Source of the DNA: Chitinophagaceae bacterium UBA2375 | GTDB taxonomy: Bacteria > Bacteroidota > Bacteroidia > Chitinophagales > Chitinophagaceae | Length of the DNA stretch: 55,892 nucleotides | Assembly: GCA_002343985.1 (NCBI GenBank) | Contig: DDTB01000012.1 | Location: 1 to 55,892 of the forward strand | Reading direction: 5' to 3' | Part shown: positions 26,266 through 34,032 of the stretch, piece after piece | Numbering within the stretch: the first letter of the stretch is position 1 | Layout: each line of letters begins with the position of its first letter | Notes under the pieces: model-generated | The model's input: only the letters and a program-made list of their open reading frames with translations | The model's database searches: none | Told to the model about the DNA's origin: nothing | Position numbers and translations under genes: made by a program

Positions 26266-26657
26266 ACAGACTAAATTGCGGTATGCACCCACAACGACTT
26301 ACGATACTTATTGCCAGCCTGGTTGGGATCGGTACGCTTTTTTTACCCTGGAGCCAACTACCTTTTGGCGCAGGTGAAGTGAATGGCTTGCATGGATATG
26401 GATGGATTGTTTTAGCCACATGCACGGTATCTGCTTTGATCTCGTTGTTTGGACAAAAATCAGGGTTCATGCCCAGGCCCTGGTGGTTGATTTGTATGGC
26501 ATCCGGGATCTTCGCCACCATCACCATGGTTGTTTTCTTTGTGCCCGATTCCAGCGGCATCCCCACTTCATATATCCGCTACGGCGCTTATGCCTGCGGA
26601 CTTGCGTGCCTGGCCCTGCTGGCAGCAACCGTAGCGTTTAAATCGCCCCGGAATTGA
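26262..26657 (+). CDS. Small four-helix integral membrane protein
   Basis: 131 residues (or 124 from the ATG at 26283). Four hydrophobic segments are visible: ILIASLVGIGTLFLPW, YGWIVLATCTVSALISLFG, WWLICMASGIFATITMVVFFV and YACGLACLALLAATVAF. No catalytic motif and no family recognised. It overlaps the coiled-coil gene upstream by 4 bp. Confidence 0.7.
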   Translation: MNRLNCGMHPQRLTILIASLVGIGTLFLPWSQLPFGAGEVNGLHGYGWIVLATCTVSALISLFGQKSGFMPRPWWLICMASGIFATITMVVFFVPDSSGIPTSYIRYGAYACGLACLALLAATVAFKSPRN

Positions 26658-26677
26658 TTCCCGTTAACGCAACAATT

Positions 26678-27316
26678 ATGAAAAACATAGCCGACATCAG
26701 GAAGGATTACAGCAAGGAAGCGCTTGACGAATCACATACTCACGCTAACCCATATACGCAGTTTGACCGTTGGTGGCATGAAGCGTTATCGAGCGAGATT
26801 GATGAGGTCAACGCAATGGCTTTGGCAACTGTTGGCGCCGATGGCAGGCCTTCCGCACGAATCGTATTGCTGAAAGGGTTTAACAATGACGGCTTCGTTT
26901 TTTTCACCAATTATCACAGCAGGAAAGGAAAGCAGATGGAAGAAAACCCATTTGCTTCACTGGTGTTTTTTTGGAAAGAACTGGAGAGGCAGGTCAGGAT
27001 CAGCGGGCAAATTGAAAAAATTAGTGATGCCGAAAACGATGAATATTTTTTCAGCAGGCCGCCTGAAAGCCAGGTTGGCGCATGGTCATCGCCGCAAAGC
27101 ACCGTGATACCTTCCCGTGCCGTTTTGGATGCCAACGTGAAACATTATACCGACCGTTTCTCGCAATCGCCCATGACAAGGCCGGCGCATTGGGGAGGGT
27201 ACCGCCTGAAACCAGACGAGATCGAATTCTGGCAGGGCCGCCCCAGCAGGCTGCACGACCGCATCCGGTACAAGCTTGAAGAGGGCGCCTGGGTTAGGGA
27301 GCGCCTGGCACCATGA
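26678..27316 (+). CDS. pdxH: Pyridoxamine 5'-phosphate oxidase
   Basis: 212 residues from the ATG at 26678 (MKNIADIRKDY), the usual family start; the frame is open back to 26654, where it would overlap the preceding gene. It oxidises PNP or PMP to pyridoxal phosphate with FMN. Diagnostic segments: RIVLLKGFNNDGFVFFTNYHSRKG (FMN-binding), LERQVRISG, FFSRPPESQVGAWSSPQS, and the C-terminal WGGYRLKPDEIEFWQGRPSRLHDR. Last gene of the small operon and followed by a bidirectional hairpin. Confidence 0.95.
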   Translation: MKNIADIRKDYSKEALDESHTHANPYTQFDRWWHEALSSEIDEVNAMALATVGADGRPSARIVLLKGFNNDGFVFFTNYHSRKGKQMEENPFASLVFFWKELERQVRISGQIEKISDAENDEYFFSRPPESQVGAWSSPQSTVIPSRAVLDANVKHYTDRFSQSPMTRPAHWGGYRLKPDEIEFWQGRPSRLHDRIRYKLEEGAWVRERLAP

Positions 27317-27327
27317 TACCTGGCATA

Positions 27328-27356
27328 AAAAAGGGCTGACAGTTAGCCAGCCCCTT
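27328..27356. terminator. Bidirectional terminator between pdxH and THX
   Basis: AAAAAAGGGCTG (from 27328) pairs with CAGCCCCTT (to about 27356) with one bulge. A T-run follows on the minus strand and a weaker one on the plus strand. It fits the ends of both convergent genes. Confidence 0.7.
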
Positions 27357-27378
27357 GTAAAATTTTTACTACCGCAAA

Positions 27379-27495
27379 TTACTTTTTTGCATCCGCTTTT
27401 TTAGCAGCAGATTTTTTTGGCTTAGCCGGCCTTGTTTTACCAAAGCTTCCGGCTGAAATTTTACCTTTTTTGGTTTTGATATCACCGCGTCCCAT
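27379..27495 (-). CDS. 30S ribosomal protein THX
   Basis: A 38-residue, highly basic peptide read from the ATG at 27495 to the TAA at 27379-27381. It starts MGRGDIKTKKGKISAGSFGK and continues TRPAKPKKSAAKKADAKK. The MGRGDxKTKxGKI-GSFG pattern is that of ribosomal protein THX/S31e-like small-subunit peptides of Bacteroidota. Its Ala/Lys tail extends beyond the Thermus form. Too short for ordinary gene finders. It lies downstream of the HU gene but beyond a terminator, so it is likely transcribed separately. Confidence 0.9.
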   Translation of the reverse strand: MGRGDIKTKKGKISAGSFGKTRPAKPKKSAAKKADAKK

Positions 27496-27533
27496 AATGT
27501 ATGCTTGTATTTTTTATGAAAGATGAATGCAAT

Positions 27534-27572
27534 TGAAAAAAAAAGCAAGACACATGGGCGCCTTGCTTTTCA
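27534..27572 (-). terminator. Terminator after HU gene
   Basis: AAAAGCAAG and CTTGCTTTT arms (plus strand about 27537-27570) followed on the minus strand by a long T-run. Placed 15 bp after the HU stop. Confidence 0.75.
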
Positions 27573-27587
27573 ATTTTTTGGAACAGG

Positions 27588-27857
27588 TTAGATTTTGCTT
27601 GACAATTCTTTACCTGGTTTGAACCTGGCCACTTTCTTCGCTTTGATTTTGATTACAGCGCCAGTCTGAGGGTTGCGGCCATTGCGGGCTGCCCTTTTAG
27701 AAACAGAGAAAGTACCGAAACCAACCAGGGTAACTTTGTTACCGCTCTTCAGGGTTTTGGTTACTGCTTCGATGAAAGAATCGAGGGCTGCGTTTGCCTG
27801 GGTCTTGGTTACCTCGGCGTCATCAGCAATTTTTGCAATTAATTCAGCTTTGTTCAT
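27588..27857 (-). CDS. hup: HU family DNA-binding protein
   Basis: An 89-residue histone-like protein with the complete HU fold: MNKAELIAKIADDAEVTKTQANAALDSF, the KVTLVGFGTFSVSKRAARNGRNPQTG signature and the DNA-binding arm ending KVARFKPGKEL. It bends and compacts DNA as a dimer. Monocistronic, with its own promoter (27889-27918) and terminator. Confidence 0.96.
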   Translation of the reverse strand: MNKAELIAKIADDAEVTKTQANAALDSFIEAVTKTLKSGNKVTLVGFGTFSVSKRAARNGRNPQTGAVIKIKAKKVARFKPGKELSSKI

Positions 27858-27888
27858 AATTAAGATTTTGAGATTTTTTTAGGTTGGA

Positions 27889-27918
27889 CAAATATAGAAG
27901 GTTTTTACTTGCAACAAA
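27889..27918 (-). promoter_or_regulatory. Bacteroidota-type promoter of HU gene
   Basis: On the minus strand, TTTG (27918-27915), an 18-bp spacer and TATATTTG (27896-27889) match the -33/-7 consensus TTTG and TAnnTTTG. The start codon is 32 bp downstream. Confidence 0.75.
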
Positions 27919-27919
27919 A

Positions 27920-28120
27920 TTTTTTTGAAATTTTTTTACACCCTCCCAATCGGCTGAAAACCGCAGTCAGCGGGCATTTTAGCGTATCCCGCAACCCGCC
28001 GGGGAAAATCCGGGCCCCGTGGATTTTCCGCAAAAGCCTTACTGGAAGCGGGTTTCAGGAAACGATGGCCTGAATCCCGCAGCCCGACTGAATTTGACGG
28101 TCCCGCCTCTTTTGAATTGT
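27920..28120. other. Non-coding region upstream of HU gene
   Basis: An A/T-rich part next to the HU promoter is followed by about 170 bp of GC-rich sequence with no credible gene. It contains repeated CCCGC/GCGGG words but no clean hairpin that I can support. Confidence 0.4.
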
Positions 28121-28441
28121 TCACATTTCATCCACAACCTGCATTACCGAACGGAATGCCACAAAACGGTTGCCCCAGGCGTCAAATCCCTTCTGCCACA
28201 TAGCCGGTGCATGCTGCTCGATATAGCGGTTGTATTCCGCTTTGCTGAAACTGTGGTACTGGATGGTAAATGTTGGGCCATCGGTATCGTCAACTTCCAG
28301 GAGCCTCGATGTGATGGCACGGAAAAAACAACCGGTGGCCAGGATTTCGGGGATATGTTCCGACTTGAGCCAGTGCAGCCAATCGGCGGCGATGGCTTCA
28401 TCTACTTTTACGGATACATTATATATGACTGCTGTTTGCAT
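28121..28441 (-). CDS. DUF4286 family protein
   Basis: A 106-residue protein of the DUF4286 family (ferredoxin-like, dimeric alpha/beta). Typical segments: MQTAVIYNVSVKVDEAIAADW, WLKSEHIPEILATGCF, FTIQYHSFSKAEYNRYIEQHAP and the C-terminal WGNRFVAFRSVM. Function unknown; common as a single-copy gene in Bacteroidota. It is 31 bp downstream of the exonuclease III gene and may be co-transcribed with it. Confidence 0.88.
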   Translation of the reverse strand: MQTAVIYNVSVKVDEAIAADWLHWLKSEHIPEILATGCFFRAITSRLLEVDDTDGPTFTIQYHSFSKAEYNRYIEQHAPAMWQKGFDAWGNRFVAFRSVMQVVDEM

Positions 28442-28472
28442 ATACAGATGGTATAAAGATGAATGAATGTGT

Positions 28473-29249
28473 TTATTTGGAAGGCGGAGTCAGTTTGCAA
28501 TACACGGGGCAGTGGTCACTGTGCTTGACATCTGGATAAATATCCGCGTCCTGCAGATGTGCGGAAAGTTTATCGGTGACGCATATATAATCTATACGCC
28601 ATCCTTTATTATTTAACCTGACGCTTGGAAAGCGCTGGCTCCACCACGAATACCGGTGCGGCTCCGGATGAAACACGCGGAAACTGTCTGCCCATCCATG
28701 TTCCAGCAGCTTATCCATCCAGGCCCTTTCTTCGGGCAGGAAGCCTGAAGACTTTTTATTGCCCTTGGGGTCATGGATATCAATTTCTTTATGCGCGATA
28801 TTATAATCGCCGCAAAGGATGATATACGGATGCTTTTTCCGCAATGATTGCAGGTAATCAAAAAATGTATCCAGCCATTCATACTTAAATGATTGCCGGG
28901 CATCACCGCTGGTACCGGAAGGGAAATACGCGTTGATCAACCTGATTTTCCCGAAATCAGCCTGTATCACGCGGCCCTCATCATCGCTGGCTGAATGGCC
29001 ATTGCCTACAAAAACATTGTCGGGTTTGATTTTCGAAAAGATCGCCACGCCACTATACCCTTTCTTCTGTGCACTGAACCAGTGGTGTTCAAATCCCAGC
29101 GCTTCTAATTTCTGGAGGTTTACTTCATGGCTGCTGGCTTTTGTTTCCTGCAGGCAAATGATATCTGCCGGATCGGTCTCCAGCCATTCGTAAAATCCTT
29201 TTTTGATGGCGGCCCTGATGCCGTTGACATTATATGAAATGATCCGCAT
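28473..29249 (-). CDS. xth: Exodeoxyribonuclease III / AP endonuclease
   Basis: A 258-residue EEP-superfamily enzyme of base-excision repair. Motifs: MRIISYNVNGIRAAIKKGF, CLQETKA (metal-binding Glu), ILCGDYNIAH (Asp, Asn), YSWWSQRFPSVRLNNKGWRIDYI and the final KHSDHCPV (catalytic His). It cleaves DNA 5' to abasic sites. Start at 29249 is the family start. Next to the metH genes without functional link. Confidence 0.95.
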   Translation of the reverse strand: MRIISYNVNGIRAAIKKGFYEWLETDPADIICLQETKASSHEVNLQKLEALGFEHHWFSAQKKGYSGVAIFSKIKPDNVFVGNGHSASDDEGRVIQADFGKIRLINAYFPSGTSGDARQSFKYEWLDTFFDYLQSLRKKHPYIILCGDYNIAHKEIDIHDPKGNKKSSGFLPEERAWMDKLLEHGWADSFRVFHPEPHRYSWWSQRFPSVRLNNKGWRIDYICVTDKLSAHLQDADIYPDVKHSDHCPVYCKLTPPSK

Positions 29250-29289
29250 GCTTTATCTTTCCGGCAAACTTAACGAAGATTTTCCGGCC

Positions 29290-31992
29290 TTAATCTTCCA
29301 GCACCGGCCTTAACCATCGGCGGGCCTCCTCTTCGTCCATGCCTTTTCTCTTTGCGTAATCCTGCAATTGATCAACACCAATTTTTCCAACGCCGAAATA
29401 TTTGCTTTCGGGATGCGCAAAATACCAGCCACAGATGGATGAAGCCGGGTGCATGGCCAACGACTCTGTGAGGCTGATGCCTGTTGCTTCCTCACCGCCC
29501 AGCAGCCTGAACAGTTTGATTTTCTCCGTGTGGTCGGGACAGGCGGGATAACCCGGTGCGGGACGGATGCCGCTGTATGCCTCCCTGATCAACTCATCAT
29601 TGTTGAGATTTTCATCCGGTGCGTAGCCCCAGTGTTTGATGCGCACTTCGCGGTGAAGCCATTCAGCACAGGCTTCCACCAGCCTGTCGCCCAGGGCCTG
29701 CAACATGATTTTACGGTAATCATCGTGCGCTGCTTCGAACCTGCGGATATGTACATCCATTCCCTGGATGGTTACACTGAAAGCGCCGATATGGTCCACA
29801 GCCTTGCCGGTGGGAGAAATAAAATCGGCGAGCGACAAATTGGGTTGGCCTGCCGCCTTCTTTGCCTGCTGACGCAGGAATTCAAGCTGGGTCAGGCGGC
29901 CTTCATCATCAAGCTGAACAGTATCAGGAGCCACTCGGTTGGCCGGCCAGAAACCAATTACGGCGCGGGCTTGCAGCCATTGTTCGCTGATAATTTGATC
30001 CAGCATGGAGCTGGCGTCTTCGTAAAGCTTAGTCGCTTCCCTGCCAATCAACTCATCTGTCAATATTTGCGGGAATTTCCCGTGCATTTCCCATGCAATG
30101 AAAAAAGGTTGCCAGTCAATGTACTGGCGCAACACAGCTACATCAATACTTTCAAACACCCTGGTGCCGGTAAATGCGGGCGCCACGGGGTTGAAAGTGT
30201 CCCAATTAATTAGCGACGGGTTCTGTGCTGCCTGCCCGTAAGCAATTTGCTGGCGTATGGTTTTGCGGTTATCAAAATCGGATTTCAGTTTTTCATATTC
30301 ATCCTGCACGGCATCCAAAAAAGGTTTCCGCTGCGCGGGATTAAGTAAACTACCGGCAACGGTTACACTACGCGAAGCGTCAAGCACATGCACAACGCCC
30401 TGGTCATACTCGGGGGCGATGCGCACTGCGGTATGTGTTCGGCTGGTTGTTGCACCACCAATCAGTAACGGTATCGACATTCCTTGCCTTTTCATTTCGC
30501 GCGCTATATGCACCATTTCATCCAGCGAAGGCGTAATCAATCCGCTCAGGCCTATCATATCAACCTGCTGTTTTTTTGCTTCCGCCAATATTTTATCGGC
30601 CGGCACCATCACGCCCAGGTCAATGATGTCATATCCATTACAACCCAAAACCACTCCCACAATATTCTTTCCGATATCATGCACATCCCCTTTCACCGTA
30701 GCCAGCAAGATCTTGCCGGGGCCTTTATCTGCCTGCGTTTCAGATGCCGGATTATTTTTTTGATCCAGTTTTTCCTGTTCAATGTATGGTGTGAGTACCG
30801 CAACGGCACGTTTCATCACCCTGGCGCTCTTCACCACTTGTGGCAGGAACATCTTCCCTGACCCAAATAAATCACCCACGATATTCATGCCATCCATCAG
30901 CGGGCCCTCAATAACATCAAGCGGTCGTGGATAAGCCACCCTGGCTTCTTCCGTGTCCTGGTCAATATAATCGGTGATGCCGTTAATCAGGGCGTGTTCG
31001 ATCCGCTTTTCCACCGGGGCCTGTCGCCAGCTTTCGTCCTTCACGGTTTCTTTTCCCTTGGCGCGAACGGTTTCCGCGAATGCGATGAGCTTCTCAGTGG
31101 CTTCGTTATGCTCATTGTTGCGGTTGAGGATGACGTCTTCACATAGCTCTTTTAACCTGGGCTCTATTTCATCATATACAACCAACTGGCCTGCATTTAC
31201 AATACCCATATCCATACCCGCTCGAATGGCATGAAACAAAAACACGCTATGTATGGCTTCCCGCACATGGTCGTTTCCCCTGAACGAGAAGGATACGTTG
31301 CTCACGCCCCCGCTGACTTTCACGAGGGGCATCAAACGCTTGATATCCCGCGTTGCTTCAATAAAATCCAACGCGTAATTATTGTGCTCTTCTATGCCGG
31401 TGGCAATGGCGAAGATGTTTGGATCGAAAATGATGTCCTGGGGGTAGTAACCAACTTTCTCTGTGAGTATCCGGTATGCCCTCCGGCAAATCTCCACTTT
31501 ACGGGTCCTTGTATCTGCCTGCCCTGCCTCATCAAACGCCATCACGATCACGGCGGCGCCGAAATCCTTGCAGATATTGGCCTGCTCAATGAATTTTTCT
31601 TCCCCCTCCTTCAATGAAATGGAATTCACAATGCATTTTCCCTGTACGCATTTCAAACCGGCTTCAATAATCTCAAACTTACTGCTGTCGATCATGATCG
31701 GAATGCGGGCGATATCCGGCTCTGATTGCAGCAGGTTCAGGAAGTTGGTCATGGCGCTGACACCGTCAAGAAGGGCGTCATCCATATTTACATCCAGTAC
31801 CTGCGCACCGCTTTCCACTTGTTGCCTGGCAACCGATAAAGCTTCTTCGTATAACCCTTCCCGTATAAGCCTGGCGAATTTTTTGCTTCCCGTAACATTG
31901 GTCCGCTCACCTACGTTCACAAAATTGGTTTCAGGCCTGATCACCAATGGTTCGAGGCCGGAGAGGCATAAGTATGAATTGATCTCTTTCAT
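29290..31992 (-). CDS. metH: Methionine synthase, pterin/B12/activation part of split MetH
   Basis: 900 residues covering everything after the homocysteine domain of cobalamin-dependent methionine synthase. Domains: pterin-binding about 10-280 (NFVNVGERTNVTGSKKFARL, VLDVNMDDALLDG), B12 cap about 300-390, cobalamin-binding about 430-560 (VKGDVHDIGKNIVGVVLGCN, with the His that replaces dimethylbenzimidazole; SGLITPSLDEMV), and the SAM-dependent activation domain to the end (RPAPGYPACPDHTEK). The homocysteine S-methyltransferase part is a separate gene 31 bp upstream. Split MetH is a known arrangement in Bacteroidota. Confidence 0.95.
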   Translation of the reverse strand: MKEINSYLCLSGLEPLVIRPETNFVNVGERTNVTGSKKFARLIREGLYEEALSVARQQVESGAQVLDVNMDDALLDGVSAMTNFLNLLQSEPDIARIPIMIDSSKFEIIEAGLKCVQGKCIVNSISLKEGEEKFIEQANICKDFGAAVIVMAFDEAGQADTRTRKVEICRRAYRILTEKVGYYPQDIIFDPNIFAIATGIEEHNNYALDFIEATRDIKRLMPLVKVSGGVSNVSFSFRGNDHVREAIHSVFLFHAIRAGMDMGIVNAGQLVVYDEIEPRLKELCEDVILNRNNEHNEATEKLIAFAETVRAKGKETVKDESWRQAPVEKRIEHALINGITDYIDQDTEEARVAYPRPLDVIEGPLMDGMNIVGDLFGSGKMFLPQVVKSARVMKRAVAVLTPYIEQEKLDQKNNPASETQADKGPGKILLATVKGDVHDIGKNIVGVVLGCNGYDIIDLGVMVPADKILAEAKKQQVDMIGLSGLITPSLDEMVHIAREMKRQGMSIPLLIGGATTSRTHTAVRIAPEYDQGVVHVLDASRSVTVAGSLLNPAQRKPFLDAVQDEYEKLKSDFDNRKTIRQQIAYGQAAQNPSLINWDTFNPVAPAFTGTRVFESIDVAVLRQYIDWQPFFIAWEMHGKFPQILTDELIGREATKLYEDASSMLDQIISEQWLQARAVIGFWPANRVAPDTVQLDDEGRLTQLEFLRQQAKKAAGQPNLSLADFISPTGKAVDHIGAFSVTIQGMDVHIRRFEAAHDDYRKIMLQALGDRLVEACAEWLHREVRIKHWGYAPDENLNNDELIREAYSGIRPAPGYPACPDHTEKIKLFRLLGGEEATGISLTESLAMHPASSICGWYFAHPESKYFGVGKIGVDQLQDYAKRKGMDEEEARRWLRPVLED

Positions 31993-32023
31993 GAATAACT
32001 CCTAACTGTAATGAATAACCGAA

Positions 32024-33049
32024 TTAAAGTTCCGCCGTTTCCGCTTTTGCAGGTTCAGGCAAAGGCCTTGGCTTGCATTTAGCCACCGCGGCCGCGATGC
32101 AACGGATATGATCGGGCGTAGTACCGCAGCATCCGCCCACAATATTGACAAAACCTTCTTTTGCCCATTCCTCAATGATATGCGCCGTATCGTGCGGTTG
32201 TTCATCATATTCCCCAAAGGCGTTGGGCAGGCCGGCATTGGGATAAGCGGATGTAAAGCAGGTGGCGAGTTCCGACAGCTCTTCGATATGCGGGCGCATT
32301 TCCTGTGCGCCCAATGCGCAGTTAAGCCCAACCGATAAAGGCCGTGCATGCACAATGGAATGATAAAAGGCTTCCAGTGTTTGTCCGCTTAATGTACGGC
32401 CACTCGCGTCGGTGATCGTACCGCTGATCATGATGGGCAATTCCTGTTTGCCGCTATCCCTGAAATATTTTTTAATGGCACGGATGGCAGCTTTCGCGTT
32501 GAGCGTATCAAAGATGGTTTCAATGAGTAAAATATCCACTCCGCCGTCAACGAGCCCGCGCACCTGTTCGGCATACGCTTGTTCCACTTCATCAAAACTA
32601 ACGGCACGAAAGCCGGGGTTGTTGACATCCGGAGAGAGCGATAAGGTTTTATTCAAGGGGCCAATGGCGCCTGCTACAAAGCGGGGTTTGGATGGGTCTT
32701 TCTTTGTGTAATCATCCGCTGCCCTGCGGGCGCAGGCCGCCGATGCGAGGTTGAGCTCATAGGCCAGGTCCTGCATATCATAATCAGCCTGAGCGATGGA
32801 AGTGCTGCTGAACGTGTTTGTTTCAATGATGTCGGCCCCGGCTTCGAGGTATTCGCGGTGGATGGCTTCAATCAAATCGGGTTTTGTGATGCTGAGCAAA
32901 TCGTTATTGCCTTTCACATCTTTGTGCCAGTCGCGAAATCGTTCGCCCCTGTAGTCGGCTTCATCCAGGCGGTGCCGCTGGATCATGGTCCCCATCGCGC
33001 CATCAATCACCAGGATGCGTTGCGTAAGTAATTTGCGTATATCTGTCAT
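32024..33049 (-). CDS. metH: Homocysteine S-methyltransferase part of split MetH
   Basis: 341 residues from the ATG at 33049 (MTDIRKLLTQRILVIDGAMG), preferred over 33073 because it matches the family start. Zn-binding Cys residues are in GLNCALG and GGCCGTTPDHI. It transfers methyl from methylcobalamin to homocysteine, in partnership with the downstream protein. First gene of the two-gene unit and preceded by a structured leader. Confidence 0.94.
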   Translation of the reverse strand: MTDIRKLLTQRILVIDGAMGTMIQRHRLDEADYRGERFRDWHKDVKGNNDLLSITKPDLIEAIHREYLEAGADIIETNTFSSTSIAQADYDMQDLAYELNLASAACARRAADDYTKKDPSKPRFVAGAIGPLNKTLSLSPDVNNPGFRAVSFDEVEQAYAEQVRGLVDGGVDILLIETIFDTLNAKAAIRAIKKYFRDSGKQELPIMISGTITDASGRTLSGQTLEAFYHSIVHARPLSVGLNCALGAQEMRPHIEELSELATCFTSAYPNAGLPNAFGEYDEQPHDTAHIIEEWAKEGFVNIVGGCCGTTPDHIRCIAAAVAKCKPRPLPEPAKAETAEL

Positions 33050-33062
33050 AGTCGGACAATAA

Positions 33063-33204
33063 GCAGTTTTCAAAACTGCATGTGAACAATACGCTGAACC
33101 CGTAAACGATTGGCAAACTCCGTGAATGTGAAGAGAGGTCGATCGTTTATTAGTTCAGTTTTTTGATACCAGGGGGTGAACAATAAACAAATCCGCCCCT
33201 GAAC
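33063..33204 (-). promoter_or_regulatory. Structured metH leader with mutually exclusive helices
   Basis: On the RNA (minus strand), GUUCAG at 33204-33199 can pair with CUGAAC at 33158-33153. The same CUGAAC can instead pair with a second GUUCAG at 33099-33094, which encloses a perfect 8-bp helix (33149-33142 with 33110-33103). CAGGGG/CCCCUG (33201-33196 and 33175-33170) competes with the first option. A hairpin GCAGTTTT-n-AAAACTGC (33079-33063) precedes the start codon. This is a switch-like layout; I could not match it to a known riboswitch class. Confidence 0.55.
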
Positions 33205-33208
33205 AGTG

Positions 33209-33239
33209 CAAAATTACAATCAATTCATCGTTATAAAAA
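33209..33239 (-). promoter_or_regulatory. Candidate metH promoter
   Basis: TAATTTTG (33216-33209, minus strand) matches TAnnTTTG. A TTTT at the expected -33 distance (33239-33236) is a weak match to TTTG. Transcription would begin close to 33204, giving a leader of about 155 nt. Confidence 0.6.
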
Positions 33240-33258
33240 AAAATTACGTTGGGCTGGA

Positions 33259-34023
33259 TCATTGGCCGTCCAGCCAGGCTTTGAATGCGGCTGAACGCTC
33301 TGTGCTCACAATGGTTTCGTGGCGGGCCGGCGGCTGCAGTTTAACCAGGACGCGGCCCTTTGTATGCGCCAGCATTTCGGAGATGGCCCGGATGGAGATG
33401 ATGTATTGCCTGTTGATCCTGAAAAAATCCTGCGGCGGCAGTTGGTTTTCGAGTTGATCGAGGTTGCTGTCGATGGCGTACCTGCGCCCTTCATGGTTGG
33501 TTAAAAAGTTCACCTTGTCTTCCGTATAACAGTAAGCGATTTCCTCTGTTTGAATGGTCTTGATATGATCGCCGTAGCGCACCACAAAACGGTTTTTGTA
33601 ACCCTGGGCCTGCGGCTGGTATGCTTCCAGCAGTTTGCGCATATCGAGGGCAACGGTTTGCGTGGGCTGTTGTTGCCTGAATTTCCGGATGGCCGCCTGT
33701 AGTTCCTCTTTTTTAACCGGCTTCAGGATATAATCAATGCTATTGACCTTAAAAGCCTCGATGGCGTATTGGTCGTAAGCTGTTACAAACACAATCGGAC
33801 AGCCGGGTTCGATGAATTTGAAAATGTCGAAGCTGATGCCATCGGCCAGTTGAATATCGGAGAAAATCAAATCGGGATGCGGGTTTTCTTTCAACCAGTT
33901 AATGGCAGACGACACCGATTCGAGTGATGCCAGCAGTTCTGCATTGGGCTCAATGTCCCTGATCAGTTTGAACAACCGGCGTGCGGCTGGCTCCTCGTCT
34001 TCAATGATTACTACGCGAAACAT
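33259..34023 (-). CDS. LytTR-family response regulator
   Basis: 254 residues: receiver domain about 1-120 with the acidic pocket IIEDEEP and phosphoacceptor Asp56 (DLIFSDIQLADG), then LKPVKKEEL, and a LytTR DNA-binding domain about 150-250 (RFVVRYGDHIKTIQTEEIAYCYTEDK, FFRINRQYIISIRAI). It is 9 bp downstream of its cognate histidine-kinase gene. Last gene of the eight-gene operon starting at 40626. Confidence 0.93.
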   Translation of the reverse strand: MFRVVIIEDEEPAARRLFKLIRDIEPNAELLASLESVSSAINWLKENPHPDLIFSDIQLADGISFDIFKFIEPGCPIVFVTAYDQYAIEAFKVNSIDYILKPVKKEELQAAIRKFRQQQPTQTVALDMRKLLEAYQPQAQGYKNRFVVRYGDHIKTIQTEEIAYCYTEDKVNFLTNHEGRRYAIDSNLDQLENQLPPQDFFRINRQYIISIRAISEMLAHTKGRVLVKLQPPARHETIVSTERSAAFKAWLDGQ

Positions 34024-34032
34024 GTGTACTGA

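Noticed and set aside
27936..28124. 62-residue minus-strand frame in the GC-rich spacer
   Set aside because: No start context or family resemblance; likely chance in GC-rich sequence.
29290..33049. Frameshifted metH
   Set aside because: The two frames split cleanly between domains with a 31-bp spacer and proper start and stop codons, as in other Bacteroidota, so this is a natural split.
33050..33210. SAM-II, SAH or cobalamin riboswitch
   Set aside because: I found none of the conserved core sequences of these classes; only the alternative pairing layout is supported, so the class is left open.
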